Shown: positions 23,117 to 32,916 of the stretch, piece by piece
How the letters are laid out: every line of letters begins with the position of its first letter
Position numbering within the stretch: the stretch's first letter is position 1
Program-made: the position numbers and the translations under genes
NCBI GenBank assembly: GCA_018654745.1
Contig: JABILA010000076.1
Span: 1 to 38,083, forward strand
Length of the DNA stretch: 38,083 nt
Direction of reading: 5' to 3'
From: Alphaproteobacteria bacterium
GTDB lineage: Bacteria; Pseudomonadota; Alphaproteobacteria; UBA2966
The notes under the pieces: model-generated
The model's database searches: none
Seen by the model: only the letters and a program-made list of their open reading frames with translations
Told to the model about the DNA's origin: nothing

Positions 23117-24166
23117 ATGAAATTTCTCGATCAGACTAAAATCTACGTCAAGAGTGGCAATGGTGGAAGCGGTAGTGCCAGCATGCGGCGTGAGAAATAT
23201 ATCGAGTTCGGTGGCCCCAATGGGGGTGACGGCGGACGCGGCGGGCATGTCTATGCCATCGCTGTGGACGGTCTGAATACCCTGATCGATTATCGTTTTC
23301 GCCAGCACCACAAAGCCCAGACAGGGTTCGGTGGCGCTGGTCGCGATCGCACCGGCGCTGACGGTGAAGACCTGTTTCTGAAAGTACCCGTTGGCACGCA
23401 AATCTTCGAGGAAGACAATGACACCCTGATCGCTGATTTCAGTGAACTGGGTGAAACCGTCATGATCTGCAAGGGCGGCGACGGTGGTTATGGCAATACC
23501 CGCTTCAAGACCGCGACCAACCGCGCACCCCGACGTTATGATGTTGGCTGGCCAGGCGAAGAACGCACGATCTGGCTGCGCCTGAAACTGATTGCGGATG
23601 CCGGTCTGGTGGGTGCGCCAAATGCTGGAAAATCAACATTCCTGGCGGCCACATCACGCGCCAAGCCAAAAATCGCCGACTACCCCTTCACGACCCTGAA
23701 CCCCCAGCTGGGTGTGGTTTATGCGGGAACGGAAGAATTTGTTCTGGCCGACATTCCGGGCCTGATCGAAGGCGCGCACGAAGGCGCCGGTCTGGGTGAC
23801 AGGTTTCTGGGTCACGTGGAACGCTGTGGTGCCTTGTTGCATCTTGTTGATGGCACCGAAGAAGATGTCGTTGGACAGTACCGTATGATCCGCGAGGAGC
23901 TGGAAGCCTATGGCAATGGCCTTGGCGAAAAGCCTGAAGTCTTGGTGTTGAATAAATGCGATGCCTTGACGGCTGAGCAACGCAAGGAAAAACAGGCCGA
24001 TCTTGAAGAAGCGTCTGGCAGCTCTGTATTGCAAATGTCCGGCGTGGCTGGTGAAGGTGTGGAAGAGGGTTTGCTGGCCCTGCTTACCTACGTAAAGAAG
24101 CGCCGGAAAAATGATGCCCAGGCAGAAAAAGTAGCTTCTGGTGAGATAAAGGCCTGGACGCCATGA
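23117..24166 (+). CDS. obgE: GTPase Obg/CgtA
   Basis: Starts at ATG 23117; 349 residues, normal for alphaproteobacteria. The N-terminal glycine-rich Obg domain (1-158) is typical ([34 protein letters not shown]). The G domain has G1 GAPNAGKS, switch [20 protein letters not shown], and NKCD. Obg GTPases act in late assembly of the 50S subunit and in stress control. The short C-terminal tail ([22 protein letters not shown]) is unremarkable. The proB gene starts 30 bases further on the same strand, so obgE-proB-proA are likely co-transcribed. Translation start has only a weak Shine-Dalgarno site; the start is the standard one for the family. Confidence 0.97.
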   Translation: MKFLDQTKIYVKSGNGGSGSASMRREKYIEFGGPNGGDGGRGGHVYAIAVDGLNTLIDYRFRQHHKAQTGFGGAGRDRTGADGEDLFLKVPVGTQIFEEDNDTLIADFSELGETVMICKGGDGGYGNTRFKTATNRAPRRYDVGWPGEERTIWLRLKLIADAGLVGAPNAGKSTFLAATSRAKPKIADYPFTTLNPQLGVVYAGTEEFVLADIPGLIEGAHEGAGLGDRFLGHVERCGALLHLVDGTEEDVVGQYRMIREELEAYGNGLGEKPEVLVLNKCDALTAEQRKEKQADLEEASGSSVLQMSGVAGEGVEEGLLALLTYVKKRRKNDAQAEKVASGEIKAWTP

Positions 24167-24196
24167 GTAAGCCAAACTGATGAGCGAGCTGGACCG

Positions 24197-25327
24197 ATGA
24201 CAGATCGCCTTGCGACTGCCAAACGGGTGGTCGTCAAGATCGGCTCTTCTTTGCTGGTCGACGACACCAAAGGCACCTTGCATCATGCCTGGCTGGAAGC
24301 TCTGGCCGGGGACATCGCCGTGCTGCGCGAAGCTGGCAAAGATGTGATTATTGTCTCCTCCGGGGCTATCGCCCTGGGCCGTCGGCATCTGGAACTGGGT
24401 GACCGAATTCTGAAGCTTGAAGAAAACCAGGCCGCTGCAGCTGCCGGGCAAATTCGTCTGGCCCACGCTTTTCAGGAATCTCTGGGCAAGCAGGGATTAC
24501 ATGTGGCGCAGTTGTTGCTGACCCGCGCCGATACGGAAGCCCGACGGCGCTATCTGAATGCGCGCAATACCCTGAACGCTTTGTTGAAGCTTGGGGCCGT
24601 GCCGGTCATCAACGAAAACGATACCGTAGCTACTGACGAAATCCGCGTGGGTGACAATGATCGCCTGGCCGCCCGTATGGCCGAGATGGCGTCCGCCGAT
24701 TGTCTGGTTTTGCTGTCTGATGTGAACGGTTTGCATGACGCCAATCCCCGCGTCGATGGCAGCGCCAAACTGATTCCGGAAGTCACCGAGATCACAGCTG
24801 AAATCGAAAACATGGCCGCCGGTACGGGCAGTGCCCATGCCAAGGGCGGCATGGTTACCAAGATCGCTGCCGCCCACATTGCCGTGCATGCCGGGTGTCA
24901 TATGGTGATCACCAACGGCACCGTATTGCATCCCTTAAAAGCGCTGGCGGATGGGGCGGACTGCACCTGGTTTGTCTCAAAAGCTACACCTCGGTCAGCC
25001 CGCAAACGCTGGATACTGGGCAGCCTGAAGCCGGTTGGCAAACTGATTCTGGATGCCGGTGCCTTGACGGCCCTGACAAACGGCAAAAGCCTGCTGCCTG
25101 CCGGTATTCACGATGTCGAAGGTGACTTTGACCGCGGCGATACCGTCATGCTGTGCGGTCCCGACGGCAGTGACCTCGGCCGCGGCTTGTGCGCCTATTC
25201 ATCAAAAGACGCCCGGCGGATCATGGGACATAAAAGCGGTGAAATCGAAGAATTATTGGGCTATCGTGGACGCGACGAAATTGTGCACCGGGACGATCTT
25301 GCCTTGAATGATCAAACGGTAAGTTGA
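24197..25327 (+). CDS. proB: Glutamate 5-kinase
   Basis: Starts at ATG 24197; 376 residues, usual length with a C-terminal PUA domain (about 275-355, [18 protein letters not shown] and [16 protein letters not shown]). The kinase domain has [21 protein letters not shown], the glutamate/nucleotide-binding [27 protein letters not shown] and [15 protein letters not shown]. It phosphorylates L-glutamate, the first step to proline. The next gene proA starts 12 bases after the stop and provides the second enzyme. Feedback inhibition by proline is a family property, not visible in the sequence. Confidence 0.97.
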   Translation: MTDRLATAKRVVVKIGSSLLVDDTKGTLHHAWLEALAGDIAVLREAGKDVIIVSSGAIALGRRHLELGDRILKLEENQAAAAAGQIRLAHAFQESLGKQGLHVAQLLLTRADTEARRRYLNARNTLNALLKLGAVPVINENDTVATDEIRVGDNDRLAARMAEMASADCLVLLSDVNGLHDANPRVDGSAKLIPEVTEITAEIENMAAGTGSAHAKGGMVTKIAAAHIAVHAGCHMVITNGTVLHPLKALADGADCTWFVSKATPRSARKRWILGSLKPVGKLILDAGALTALTNGKSLLPAGIHDVEGDFDRGDTVMLCGPDGSDLGRGLCAYSSKDARRIMGHKSGEIEELLGYRGRDEIVHRDDLALNDQTVS

Positions 25328-25338
25328 GGGGAAAACAG

Positions 25339-26622
25339 ATGAGCGCCGCAGAGGAACAGGACGTCGAAGACATCAAATCAATGATGTTGGGCCTGGGAAA
25401 AAATGCCCGGGCTGCTCTCGGTCCGTTGTCACAGGCTTCTTCTGCTGCCAAGGATCTGGCCTTGACGACAGCGGCAACTGCCCTGCGTGGAAATACAGAT
25501 ACCATCATCGCCGCCAACAAACTGGATATGCAGACCGCCGTCGACAGCGGCATGGCCAGCAGCAAGATGGACCGGCTGATGCTGGATGCAGACCGCATCG
25601 ATGGTGTGGCCCAGGCGCTGGAAAGCATCGCCGCCATGGACGATCCTGTTGGTGCCGTGATTGCCGACTGGGAAGTGCCCAGCGGCCTGAAAATCAATCG
25701 TGTGCGCGTGCCCCTGGGTGTCATCGGTATTATTTACGAGAGCCGTCCCAATGTGACGGCGGATGCCGGTGCCCTGTGTCTGAAAGCCGGCAATGCAGCA
25801 ATCCTGCGCGGCGGGTCCGACAGTTATCATTCAGCCAGGGCGATCTTTGCCTGCCTGCAACAAGGCCTGGCGGCGGCCGGATTACCTGAGCACAGCCTGC
25901 AACTGGTGCCCACCCGCGACCGCGAGGCTGTGGGTGAGATGCTGCGCATGAACCAGCATATTGATGTGATTGTACCGCGTGGTGGCCGATCATTGATCGA
26001 ACGCGTCATGAGCGATAGCCGGGTGCCGATCTTTGCCCACCTTGAGGGCCTGTGTCATGTCTATGTCGACAAGGACGCTGACTTGCAAATGGCGCGCGAC
26101 ATCACCCTGAACGCCAAGACCCGGCGCACCAGTATCTGTGGTGCTGCCGAAACCTTGCTTGTCGACAAGGCCTGTGCTGCCACACATCTGGGACCCTTGC
26201 TGGATGATTTGTTGGCCGCCGGTGTTGAAGTCCATGGGGATGCTGCGACATGCGCCGCCAACGACAAGGTGATCCCGGCCACGGAAGACGACTGGGTCAC
26301 AGAATATCTGGATATGATTATTTCTGTTCGCGTGGTCGACGGGGTCGATGAAGCCATGGCCCATATCGATCACTATGGCAGTCATCACACGGAATGCATT
26401 ATCACTGACAACACCGCAACGGCTGAGCGTTTTCTGGCTGAAGTCGACAGCGCCATCCTGCTGCACAATGCCTCGACGCAATATGCCGATGGCGGCGAAT
26501 TTGGCATGGGGGCCGAGATCGGTATCTCGACCGGTCGCATGCATGCCCGTGGCCCGGTTGGCGTTGAACAGCTGACGACATTCAAATACGTCGTGCGTGG
26601 CCAGGGTCAGACCCGCCCGTAG
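25339..26622 (+). CDS. proA: Gamma-glutamyl phosphate reductase
   Basis: The frame opens at TTG 25324, but ATG 25339 follows GAGGGGAAAACAG, a better ribosome site; 427 residues. The NADPH-binding region ([16 protein letters not shown], residues 125-140) and catalytic Cys267 in [12 protein letters not shown] are present, with the family end [32 protein letters not shown]. It reduces gamma-glutamyl phosphate to glutamate semialdehyde for proline synthesis and lies directly after proB. The nadD gene follows on the same strand with a 13-base gap (from GTG 26636). Confidence 0.97.
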   Translation: MSAAEEQDVEDIKSMMLGLGKNARAALGPLSQASSAAKDLALTTAATALRGNTDTIIAANKLDMQTAVDSGMASSKMDRLMLDADRIDGVAQALESIAAMDDPVGAVIADWEVPSGLKINRVRVPLGVIGIIYESRPNVTADAGALCLKAGNAAILRGGSDSYHSARAIFACLQQGLAAAGLPEHSLQLVPTRDREAVGEMLRMNQHIDVIVPRGGRSLIERVMSDSRVPIFAHLEGLCHVYVDKDADLQMARDITLNAKTRRTSICGAAETLLVDKACAATHLGPLLDDLLAAGVEVHGDAATCAANDKVIPATEDDWVTEYLDMIISVRVVDGVDEAMAHIDHYGSHHTECIITDNTATAERFLAEVDSAILLHNASTQYADGGEFGMGAEIGISTGRMHARGPVGVEQLTTFKYVVRGQGQTRP

Positions 26623-26635
26623 GAACCAGACAGTC

Positions 26636-27250
26636 GTGAACAAAACACAAGCCCAACCAGAGGCGCACCAGGGGCAACGCATCGGTTTGCTGGGCGGCTC
26701 CTTTAATCCGGCCCATCACGGGCACCGGGAAATATCGGAGCACGCCCTGACAACCCTGGCGCTGGATCAGATCTGGTGGCTGGTGTCGCCGCAAAATCCG
26801 CTGAAAGATACCGCCGATATGGCACCCTTCGCAGACCGTTTGGCCTCGGCAAATTCAATTGCAGCGGACAGCGCCAAAGCCAGCCAGATCAAGGTCAGCG
26901 ATATTGAACAGGAACTGGGTACCCGCTACAGCATCGATACGGTCACGGCCCTGCGCCAGCGCCACACCGACGAGCACTTTGTCTGGATCATTGGGGCTGA
27001 CAATCTGGCCCAGATGCCGGACTGGCAGCGCTGGCAGGACTTGATGGAAGCTGTGCCGATCGCAGTGTTTGACCGGCCGGGCTATACCCGGAAAGCCCTT
27101 TCAGGGGACGCCGCACGCCTGTTTGCCACTGCCCGCCTTGATCCCGACCAGCGCCAGAACCTGGTCACAGCACCACCGCCAGCATGGATATTCCTGGAAG
27201 AAGTGCAAAACCCGGTTTCAGCAACCGAAATAAGGACCAACGGGTCATAG
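26636..27250 (+). CDS. nadD: Nicotinate-nucleotide adenylyltransferase
   Basis: A frame opens at GTG 26597 inside proA, but GTG 26636 lies just after the proA stop with GGAACC upstream; 204 residues. Family motifs: GLLGGSFNPAHHGHREI (about residues 16-33, nucleotide-binding HxGH), WWLVSPQNPLK, FVWIIGADNL and C-terminal NPVSATEIRTNGS (the SxTxIR motif). It joins nicotinate mononucleotide and ATP to form deamido-NAD. The end is slightly shorter than some homologues, stopping directly after the adenylyltransferase motif. In alphaproteobacteria nadD, rsfS and rlmH usually follow proA, as here. Confidence 0.95.
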   Translation: MNKTQAQPEAHQGQRIGLLGGSFNPAHHGHREISEHALTTLALDQIWWLVSPQNPLKDTADMAPFADRLASANSIAADSAKASQIKVSDIEQELGTRYSIDTVTALRQRHTDEHFVWIIGADNLAQMPDWQRWQDLMEAVPIAVFDRPGYTRKALSGDAARLFATARLDPDQRQNLVTAPPPAWIFLEEVQNPVSATEIRTNGS

Positions 27251-27251
27251 A

Positions 27252-27276
27252 GTGTTTCAGGTCCTTTCTGAAACAC
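27252..27276 (+). terminator. Hairpin after nadD
   Basis: GTGTTTCAG (27252-27260), loop of seven bases, CTGAAACAC (27268-27276): a perfect 9-bp stem three bases after the nadD stop codon. No T-run follows, so it may be an mRNA-end stabiliser or weak attenuator before rsfS. Confidence 0.45.
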
Positions 27277-27443
27277 AGAATCTGCCCAGGGAAATTCGTA
27301 GAAGCCATTTAAGAACAATTATGCCATAATGGGCTCGCAACCTGACAACAACCACCCCATTTCATATGAGGGGCCAACAGAAGGAGTGCGAAACCTGAAA
27401 CAGACTAACGGAGAAAAAAGTCATATCTATACAAGCTAACACA

Positions 27444-27812
27444 GTGTCTGAATCACAAGACCTGTTGAATACCGTTCTCTCGTCGCTTGACGACGACAAG
27501 GCGGTAGATGTCGTTTCCATTGATCTCAAGGGCAAAACCAGCCTGGCTGACTTTATGGTCATCGCCTCTGGAACGTCCAGTCGCCATGTCAGCGCCATGG
27601 CCGATCATCTTACCCGAAAAGCAAAAGAAATTGGCATGGGCCGTCCCAACGTCGAGGGTATGGCACAGTCCGATTGGGTCCTGATCGACACCGGCGATGT
27701 CATTGTGCATTTGTTCCGGCCCGAAGTCCGTGACTTCTATGGCCTGGAAAAGATGTGGTCAGCGGAACTGACAGATGATTTTGCGACGTCAGCCGAAACG
27801 GCTGTGGGTTAA
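27444..27812 (+). CDS. rsfS: Ribosome silencing factor RsfS
   Basis: Starts at GTG 27444; 122 residues, standard for RsfS (DUF143). Characteristic segments: DDDKAVDVVSIDLKGKTSLADFMVIASGTSSRHVSAMADHL, then VEGMAQSDWVLIDTGDVIVHLFRPEVRDFYGLEKMW. It binds ribosomal protein L14 and blocks joining of subunits when cells starve. The 193-base gap from nadD may contain its own promoter. rlmH starts 15 bases after its stop codon, so the two are one transcription unit. Confidence 0.96.
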   Translation: MSESQDLLNTVLSSLDDDKAVDVVSIDLKGKTSLADFMVIASGTSSRHVSAMADHLTRKAKEIGMGRPNVEGMAQSDWVLIDTGDVIVHLFRPEVRDFYGLEKMWSAELTDDFATSAETAVG

Positions 27813-27827
27813 CCCCCCTGTAGCAAG

Positions 27828-28286
27828 ATGCAGTATGGTCTGGTAGCCGTCGGTCGCGCCCGCAAAGGCGCGATGAAAGATCTTTTTGAAGATTACGCCA
27901 ACCGCTTGACCCCCAAACTCAGCCTGAAAGAAGTCGAGGAACGCCGCCCCCTGAAAGGCGACGAACTCAAACGCCGTGAAGCCCGGTTGCTGCTGGACGT
28001 CCTCCCCGATGATGCCTATGTCGTGGCCCTGGACGGTCGCGGCAAACAGCTTTCCAGCGAAGCCCTTGCCAAAAAACTCCAGACCTTGCAAGACGACGGC
28101 CAACGCACCGCCCTGTTTGTCATCGGCGGTGCCGACGGCCACGACCAGTCCCTGCTCGACCGCGCCAATTTCACCCTGTCGTTAGGCCCGCAAACCTGGC
28201 CGCATATGCTGGTACGGGTGATGCTGGCGGAGCAGCTGTACCGGGCCGATAGCATCCTGAAGGGCCATCCGTATCATCGGGCTTGA
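27828..28286 (+). CDS. rlmH: 23S rRNA (pseudouridine-1915 N3)-methyltransferase
   Basis: Starts at ATG 27828; 152 residues, typical. SPOUT-family fold with S-adenosylmethionine-binding knot: ALDGRGKQLSSEALAKKL, LFVIGGADGHD and SLGPQTWPHMLVRVMLAEQLYRADSILKGHPYHRA, the invariant RlmH C-terminus. It methylates pseudouridine 1915 in 23S rRNA. It follows rsfS by 15 bases. About 460 bases of intergenic DNA with REP-like palindromes separate it from gpmI. Confidence 0.97.
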   Translation: MQYGLVAVGRARKGAMKDLFEDYANRLTPKLSLKEVEERRPLKGDELKRREARLLLDVLPDDAYVVALDGRGKQLSSEALAKKLQTLQDDGQRTALFVIGGADGHDQSLLDRANFTLSLGPQTWPHMLVRVMLAEQLYRADSILKGHPYHRA

Positions 28287-28304
28287 GATGAGCTAACGCC
28301 CTCC

Positions 28305-28332
28305 GTCACCCCGCACTTGATGCGGGGTCCAT
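28305..28332 (+). repeat. REP-like palindrome 1
   Basis: GTCAC followed by CCCGCA-cttga-TGCGGGG and TCC. It has the layout GTCAy-hairpin-TC shared by four elements in this gap; this copy is on the plus strand. Confidence 0.6.
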
Positions 28333-28405
28333 GCGGTAGAATAGTTTCCGTGTACTACGGAAATAGTGCAGGCCTGGTTATCGCCTCACCTAATCCAGAT
28401 GCGTA

Positions 28406-28430
28406 GATGCCGGATCAAGTCCGGCATGAC
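28406..28430 (-). repeat. REP-like palindrome 2
   Basis: On the minus strand GTCAT-GCCGGA-cttga-TCCGGC-ATC, same layout as copy 1 but inverted. Confidence 0.6.
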
Positions 28431-28450
28431 GACGTACATTTAAGACAACC

Positions 28451-28479
28451 GTCACTCCGGGCTTGACCCGGAGTCTCAG
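28451..28479 (+). repeat. REP-like palindrome 3
   Basis: GTCAC-TCCGGG-cttga-CCCGGA-GTCTC on the plus strand, same layout. Confidence 0.6.
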
Positions 28480-28522
28480 CAACGTCTCATATTGCACTGC
28501 CTGGCGTAATCCGGTGTCACCA

Positions 28523-28550
28523 GAGACTCCGGCTCGGGGGCCGGAGTGAC
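28523..28550 (-). repeat. REP-like palindrome 4
   Basis: On the minus strand GTCAC-TCCGGCccccgaGCCGGA-GTCTC, same layout, inverted again. The rest of 28287-28745 holds no gene; a palindrome TTTCCGT-gtact-ACGGAAA lies at 28345-28363. Confidence 0.6.
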
Positions 28551-28705
28551 GCGGGTTTTTGATGGGAGACGATAGCCATACATCACAACAATTTTCCCGC
28601 AGCGCAACTTTCCCCGCCGACCAAAATATGCTAAGGCGAATCCGTTCTTTGCGGGTTCGCTTCTGCCTATGTTTTCATCGCTATCCCGTTGGCTAATACA
28701 ACGCT

Positions 28706-28730
28706 GTGCTTCCGTTTAAAACGGAAACAC
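28706..28730. promoter_or_regulatory. 25-base palindrome before gpmI
   Basis: GTG-c-TTCCGTTT-a-AAACGGAA-a-CAC is an inverted repeat with one mismatch, ending 15 bases before the gpmI start. The core TTCCGT/ACGGAA is shared with the palindrome at 28345-28363. Candidate operator or leader hairpin. Confidence 0.4.
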
Positions 28731-28745
28731 TTTAATGTCCGGCGC

Positions 28746-30317
28746 ATGAGTGAACAAATGACATCACGGCCTGCCGTGCTTTGTATTCTGGATGGCTGGG
28801 GCCACCGGGATGATCCGACGGACAATGCGATTGCGCAGGCTGATACGCCCAACTGGGACCGGATGATGGCGACCTGTCCGCAGGCCTTTTTGCAGACCTC
28901 TGGCGATGAAGTGGGGCTGCCGGACGGGCAGATGGGAAATTCCGAGGTTGGTCATATGAACCTGGGGGCCGGGCGTGTGGTCATGCAGGATTTGCCGCGC
29001 ATTGATCGCCAGGTCGCCTCGGGTGCCTTGCTGACCAACGATACCTTGCAGGATCAGATCACGACCTTGCTGGATTCCGGCGGGACCTGTCATTTACTAG
29101 GGCTGTTGTCGCCAGGCGGGGTGCATTCCCATCAGGATCATATGGTGGCACTGGCCACCGCAGTATCGACCGCAGGCATTCCGGTTTGTGTGCATGCCTT
29201 TCTGGACGGCCGCGATACCCCGCCCAAAAGTGCCGCGGGTTTTATGGAAGAATTCCTGAGCGACATCGACAGCCTGCAGGGTGTCACGGTCGCCACGGTA
29301 ACCGGGCGTTATTTTGCCATGGACCGGGACCAGAGATGGGAGCGCGTGGTCAAGGGCTATGACGCCATGACCCGTGCTGTCGGTGCCATGGAAGAAGACG
29401 CCTTGTCCGCGATTGAGAATGCTTACGCTGCGGACCAGACAGATGAATTTGTTGAGCCCCGTGTTATCGGTGACTATGCCGGCATGATGGACGGCGACGG
29501 TTTGTTGATGGCCAACTTCCGGGCCGACCGGGCACGGGAAATCCTGACGGCTCTGGTTGATGACGCCTTTGACGGTTTCGATCGCGATATCCTGCCGGAC
29601 TTTGCGTCTGTTATTGGCCTGGTGGAATATTCCAAAGCCCTGAACGAATTCATTACCGCCATGTATCCGCCCAGAACCATTTCCGACACCATCGGTGAAG
29701 TTGTGGCGAACACCGGTGGCAAGCAATTGCGCATTGCCGAAACTGAAAAATACGCCCACGTCACCTTCTTCTTTAACGGTGGCGAAGAAACTGTCTTTGA
29801 AGGCGAGGAACGCATTCTGGTGCCTTCCCCCAAGGTCGCCACCTATGATCTGCAACCGGAAATGTCAGCGGCTGAAGTCACGGATAAACTGGTCGCGGCG
29901 ATTACCTCAGGCAAGTTTGACTTTATTCTGGTGAATTACGCCAACGGCGACATGGTCGGGCATACAGGCATTCTTTCAGCGGCAATCAAGGCGGCAGAAA
30001 CCCTGGACGCCTGTCTGGCGCGCCTGGAAGAAGCAATTACCAACGCCGGTGGCTGCATGTTTGTCACGGCGGATCATGGCAATGCCGAATGCATGCGCGA
30101 TGCGACCACGGGTGAGCCCCATACGGCCCACACCATGGACGTCGTACCTGCCATTTTGATCAACGCACCTGAAGGCATCAACAGCCTGGCCAGTGGCCGC
30201 CTGGCTGATGTGGCCCCGACAATGCTGGCCCTGATGGGTCTTGAAAAACCGGACGCCATGACCGGCGAAGCGCTGCTGAGCCGTAAACCATCAACGGATA
30301 AACGGGCCAGTGCTTGA
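28746..30317 (+). CDS. gpmI: 2,3-bisphosphoglycerate-independent phosphoglycerate mutase
   Basis: The frame opens at 28689; ATG 28746 (MSEQMTSRPAVLCILDGWGHRDD) is the likely start, ATG 28758 also possible; 523 residues, normal. Metal-binding Asp16 and catalytic Ser66 (MGNSEVGHMNLGAGR), then FLDGRDTPP, TVTGRYFAMDRDQRWERV and the second metal site VTADHGNAE are all present. It interconverts 3- and 2-phosphoglycerate in glycolysis/gluconeogenesis using Mn2+ and needs no bisphosphoglycerate. The envC-like gene starts at the end of this gene, so gpmI-envC-ctpA appear to be co-transcribed, as in many alphaproteobacteria. Confidence 0.97.
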   Translation: MSEQMTSRPAVLCILDGWGHRDDPTDNAIAQADTPNWDRMMATCPQAFLQTSGDEVGLPDGQMGNSEVGHMNLGAGRVVMQDLPRIDRQVASGALLTNDTLQDQITTLLDSGGTCHLLGLLSPGGVHSHQDHMVALATAVSTAGIPVCVHAFLDGRDTPPKSAAGFMEEFLSDIDSLQGVTVATVTGRYFAMDRDQRWERVVKGYDAMTRAVGAMEEDALSAIENAYAADQTDEFVEPRVIGDYAGMMDGDGLLMANFRADRAREILTALVDDAFDGFDRDILPDFASVIGLVEYSKALNEFITAMYPPRTISDTIGEVVANTGGKQLRIAETEKYAHVTFFFNGGEETVFEGEERILVPSPKVATYDLQPEMSAAEVTDKLVAAITSGKFDFILVNYANGDMVGHTGILSAAIKAAETLDACLARLEEAITNAGGCMFVTADHGNAECMRDATTGEPHTAHTMDVVPAILINAPEGINSLASGRLADVAPTMLALMGLEKPDAMTGEALLSRKPSTDKRASA

Positions 30318-30324
30318 GAGGGGC

Positions 30325-31521
30325 ATGCGCCTTTTTCTGACGGCGGCCTTGCTGGTCGGCATCCTGGGCACACCTATGCTTGCGTCCGCCGCTGAAAAAA
30401 ATGCCGAGAAAAAACTTCATGCGGTTGAAGAAGCCCTGAAGAAACACCGTCAGCAACAAAAAGTCTTGCAGTCCAAGGCGAAGCTGTTGGGCCGGGATCT
30501 GAAATCCATGCGCAAATCGCTGATTGGTACAGCGGCTTCGGTGCAACGATACGAAGATATGGTCAGTGATTTTGAGGTTCGCCTGCGCGGCCTGGCTGCC
30601 GAGCAACGGGCAAAAACCAGAGCCCTGGACCAGCGACGCGGCGAGTTGGCCAATACGCTTGGCACCATTGCCAGATTATCCCGCCACCCCCCCGAAGCGC
30701 TGATTATCAGCCCCGGCGCACCAGTAGATGTTATTCGCGGCTCCATGGTGTTGTCGGCAGTGGTACCGGAACTGAAAGCCCGCGCCGCAATCCTGGCGTC
30801 CGAACTGGCTGCATTGAACCATTTGCGCATCGAAATCGGGCAAAAACGGGCGCGTCTTGCTTCCGCCAACCAGGGTTTGTCGAAAGAACGCACGGCGCTG
30901 GACCGCTTGCTGAAACGTACGGCCAGACAACGTCAGCTGACCCTGAAAAGTAGTGCGCGCGAAAAAAGACGCCTGCGACGGCTGGCCAATCAGGCAAAAG
31001 ATTTAAAAGCACTGATTGCCAAACTGGAAGCAGATGAGCGTAAACGCACTGGGATCAAGGTCTTGCCGCCGCCACCGGGTGCCACACCCTTTAGTGCCGA
31101 AATGGGCCGTCTGCCGCTTCCAGCGCGGGGTCCCATCGTTATACGCTTTGGCCAACAGCTTGATACCGGCTTGAAATCAAAGGGAATTAAAGTCGCCACT
31201 CGCCCAAATGCGACTGTTGTCGCCCCTCATGACGGGCGCGTTGTGTTTGCCGGAAGCTTCAGAAGCTACGGGCGGCTCTTGATCATCGCACATGGCGAGG
31301 GATATCATACACTTATCGCCGGAATGGCGCAGATTGACGGTGAGGTCGGCCAGTGGTTGTTGGCCGGTGAGCCGGTCGGTCAAATGGGCAGTCAAAATAT
31401 TGCCGCAAACGCGAATAACAATGGTGGGTCGCCACAGCTCTATCTGGAGCTGAGACGGCAGGGAGAGCCAATCAACCCGTTAACGTGGTTGGCGCTGAGT
31501 GACAGGAAGGTCAACGGATAA
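30325..31521 (+). CDS. envC: EnvC-type murein hydrolase activator
   Basis: ATG 30325 gives a clear signal peptide (MRLFLTAALLVGILGTPMLASAA); GTG 30310, overlapping gpmI, is an alternative. 398 residues. Residues about 25-245 are a long coiled coil with basic and glutamine-rich heptads. Residues about 265-395 are a LytM/M23 peptidase fold, but the zinc ligands are missing: instead of HxGxD there is GIKVATRP, and instead of HLHFE there is PQLYLELR. This is the pattern of EnvC, which does not cut peptidoglycan itself but activates amidases at the division septum. It ends by sharing one base with the ctpA start. The symbol is by similarity and position. Confidence 0.88.
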   Translation: MRLFLTAALLVGILGTPMLASAAEKNAEKKLHAVEEALKKHRQQQKVLQSKAKLLGRDLKSMRKSLIGTAASVQRYEDMVSDFEVRLRGLAAEQRAKTRALDQRRGELANTLGTIARLSRHPPEALIISPGAPVDVIRGSMVLSAVVPELKARAAILASELAALNHLRIEIGQKRARLASANQGLSKERTALDRLLKRTARQRQLTLKSSAREKRRLRRLANQAKDLKALIAKLEADERKRTGIKVLPPPPGATPFSAEMGRLPLPARGPIVIRFGQQLDTGLKSKGIKVATRPNATVVAPHDGRVVFAGSFRSYGRLLIIAHGEGYHTLIAGMAQIDGEVGQWLLAGEPVGQMGSQNIAANANNNGGSPQLYLELRRQGEPINPLTWLALSDRKVNG

Positions 31522-32867
31522 TGCGGAACAAGATATTAGCAGGCATCGGTGCCATAGCCCTGTTGACCCTGCCGATTACGGCACATGTATTCATGCCAGG
31601 CCAGGCGTCGGCAGACAGTTCTGAATCCTATCGTCAACTAAACCTGTTCGGCGATGTGTTTGAACGTGTACGGGCTGACTACGTGCGCGAGGTAACCGAC
31701 CAGGAGCTGATTGAATCCGCGATCAACGGCATGCTGACGTCACTGGATCCGCATTCCAGCTTCCTGAACAAAAAGAATTACACCGACATGAAGGTGCAGA
31801 CCCGGGGCCAGTTTGGCGGACTGGGTATTCAGGTCACCATGGAGAACGGCTACGTCAAGGTGATTTCACCGATCGACGATACCCCGGCCTTTCGGGCTGG
31901 CGTCAAGGCCGGCGACATGGTCACCCATATCGACAAGGAATCTGTTCTTGGTCTGACGTTGTCGCAAGCCGTGGAGAAAATGCGCGGCAAGGTCAACACC
32001 GCCATCGCCCTGACCATCCGGCGTGTAGGCGAAGAAAAGCCCCTGGAAATTTCCATTACCCGCGCCATTATCAAGGTGCAAAGCGTCAAATCACGTGTTG
32101 AAGGCAATGCCGCCTACATCCGTATCACCAGCTTTTCTGAACAGACTGAAAAGGGTCTGAAAAAAGCGCTGAAAGAACTGACCGCAAAACTTGGCGACAA
32201 GATGACCGGCGTTGTGCTGGATTTGCGCAGCAATCCCGGTGGACTGCTGGATCAGGCCGTGCTGGTATCCGACGCCTTCCTGGACCAGGGTGAAATCGTT
32301 TCGACCCGCGGCAGGGATAACAAGAACGTTCAACGTTTCAGTGCCCGCGATGGTGATCTTTCTGGCGGCAAGCCTGTCGTTGTTCTGGTCAACGGTGGTT
32401 CAGCCTCGGCGTCGGAAATTGTTGCCGGTGCCTTGCAGGATCACAAACGGGCCATCGTCATGGGGACAAAGTCCTTTGGCAAGGGTTCGGTACAAACCAT
32501 CATGCCGCTTTCGGCAGGCACTGCCATGCGCTTGACGACGTCGCTGTATTATACGCCTTCCGGGCGGTCGATTCAGAAACTTGGTATCACACCCGATATC
32601 CTGGTACCCCAGGCCAAGGTGGAATTGTTGGAAGCCCGGCCAAGTCGGAGCGAAGCTTCGTTGCGCAACGCCATCCGGAATGGCAACGGGAAGAAAGACG
32701 CCAAAAAGAACGATCCGGCTGCAAAGGATCCAGCTGCAAAGCCAAACCCTGCGGATGGCGCTGCCGCCAAAACGAAAGAAGCAGAAAAGCCGCAGGATTA
32801 TCAGTTAACCAGAGCCGTCGATCTTTTGCAGGGCATCGCCTTGTATCAAAACGCGGCAGCTGAATAA
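31521..32867 (+). CDS. ctpA: Carboxyl-terminal processing protease (S41A)
   Basis: Starts at ATG 31521, sharing its A with the envC stop codon (TAATG); 448 residues. Signal peptide or anchor at residues 4-30, PDZ domain about 90-175 (GGLGIQVTMENGYVKVISPIDDTPAFRAGVKAGD), and the S41 catalytic core with Ser296 (GGSASASEI) and Lys321 (SFGKGS), 25 residues apart as in CtpA/CtpB. It trims C-termini of periplasmic proteins. The tail (about 385-435) is a Lys/Ala/Pro-rich linker (KKDAKKNDPAAKDPAAK) before a last helix. It is translationally coupled with envC, linking septal hydrolase activation and proteolysis. Confidence 0.95.
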   Translation: MRNKILAGIGAIALLTLPITAHVFMPGQASADSSESYRQLNLFGDVFERVRADYVREVTDQELIESAINGMLTSLDPHSSFLNKKNYTDMKVQTRGQFGGLGIQVTMENGYVKVISPIDDTPAFRAGVKAGDMVTHIDKESVLGLTLSQAVEKMRGKVNTAIALTIRRVGEEKPLEISITRAIIKVQSVKSRVEGNAAYIRITSFSEQTEKGLKKALKELTAKLGDKMTGVVLDLRSNPGGLLDQAVLVSDAFLDQGEIVSTRGRDNKNVQRFSARDGDLSGGKPVVVLVNGGSASASEIVAGALQDHKRAIVMGTKSFGKGSVQTIMPLSAGTAMRLTTSLYYTPSGRSIQKLGITPDILVPQAKVELLEARPSRSEASLRNAIRNGNGKKDAKKNDPAAKDPAAKPNPADGAAAKTKEAEKPQDYQLTRAVDLLQGIALYQNAAAE

Positions 32868-32916
32868 CGGTGCCCCTGACGCGATCTGGCAAAGAAGTCC
32901 CGGGAAATGAAGCCTG

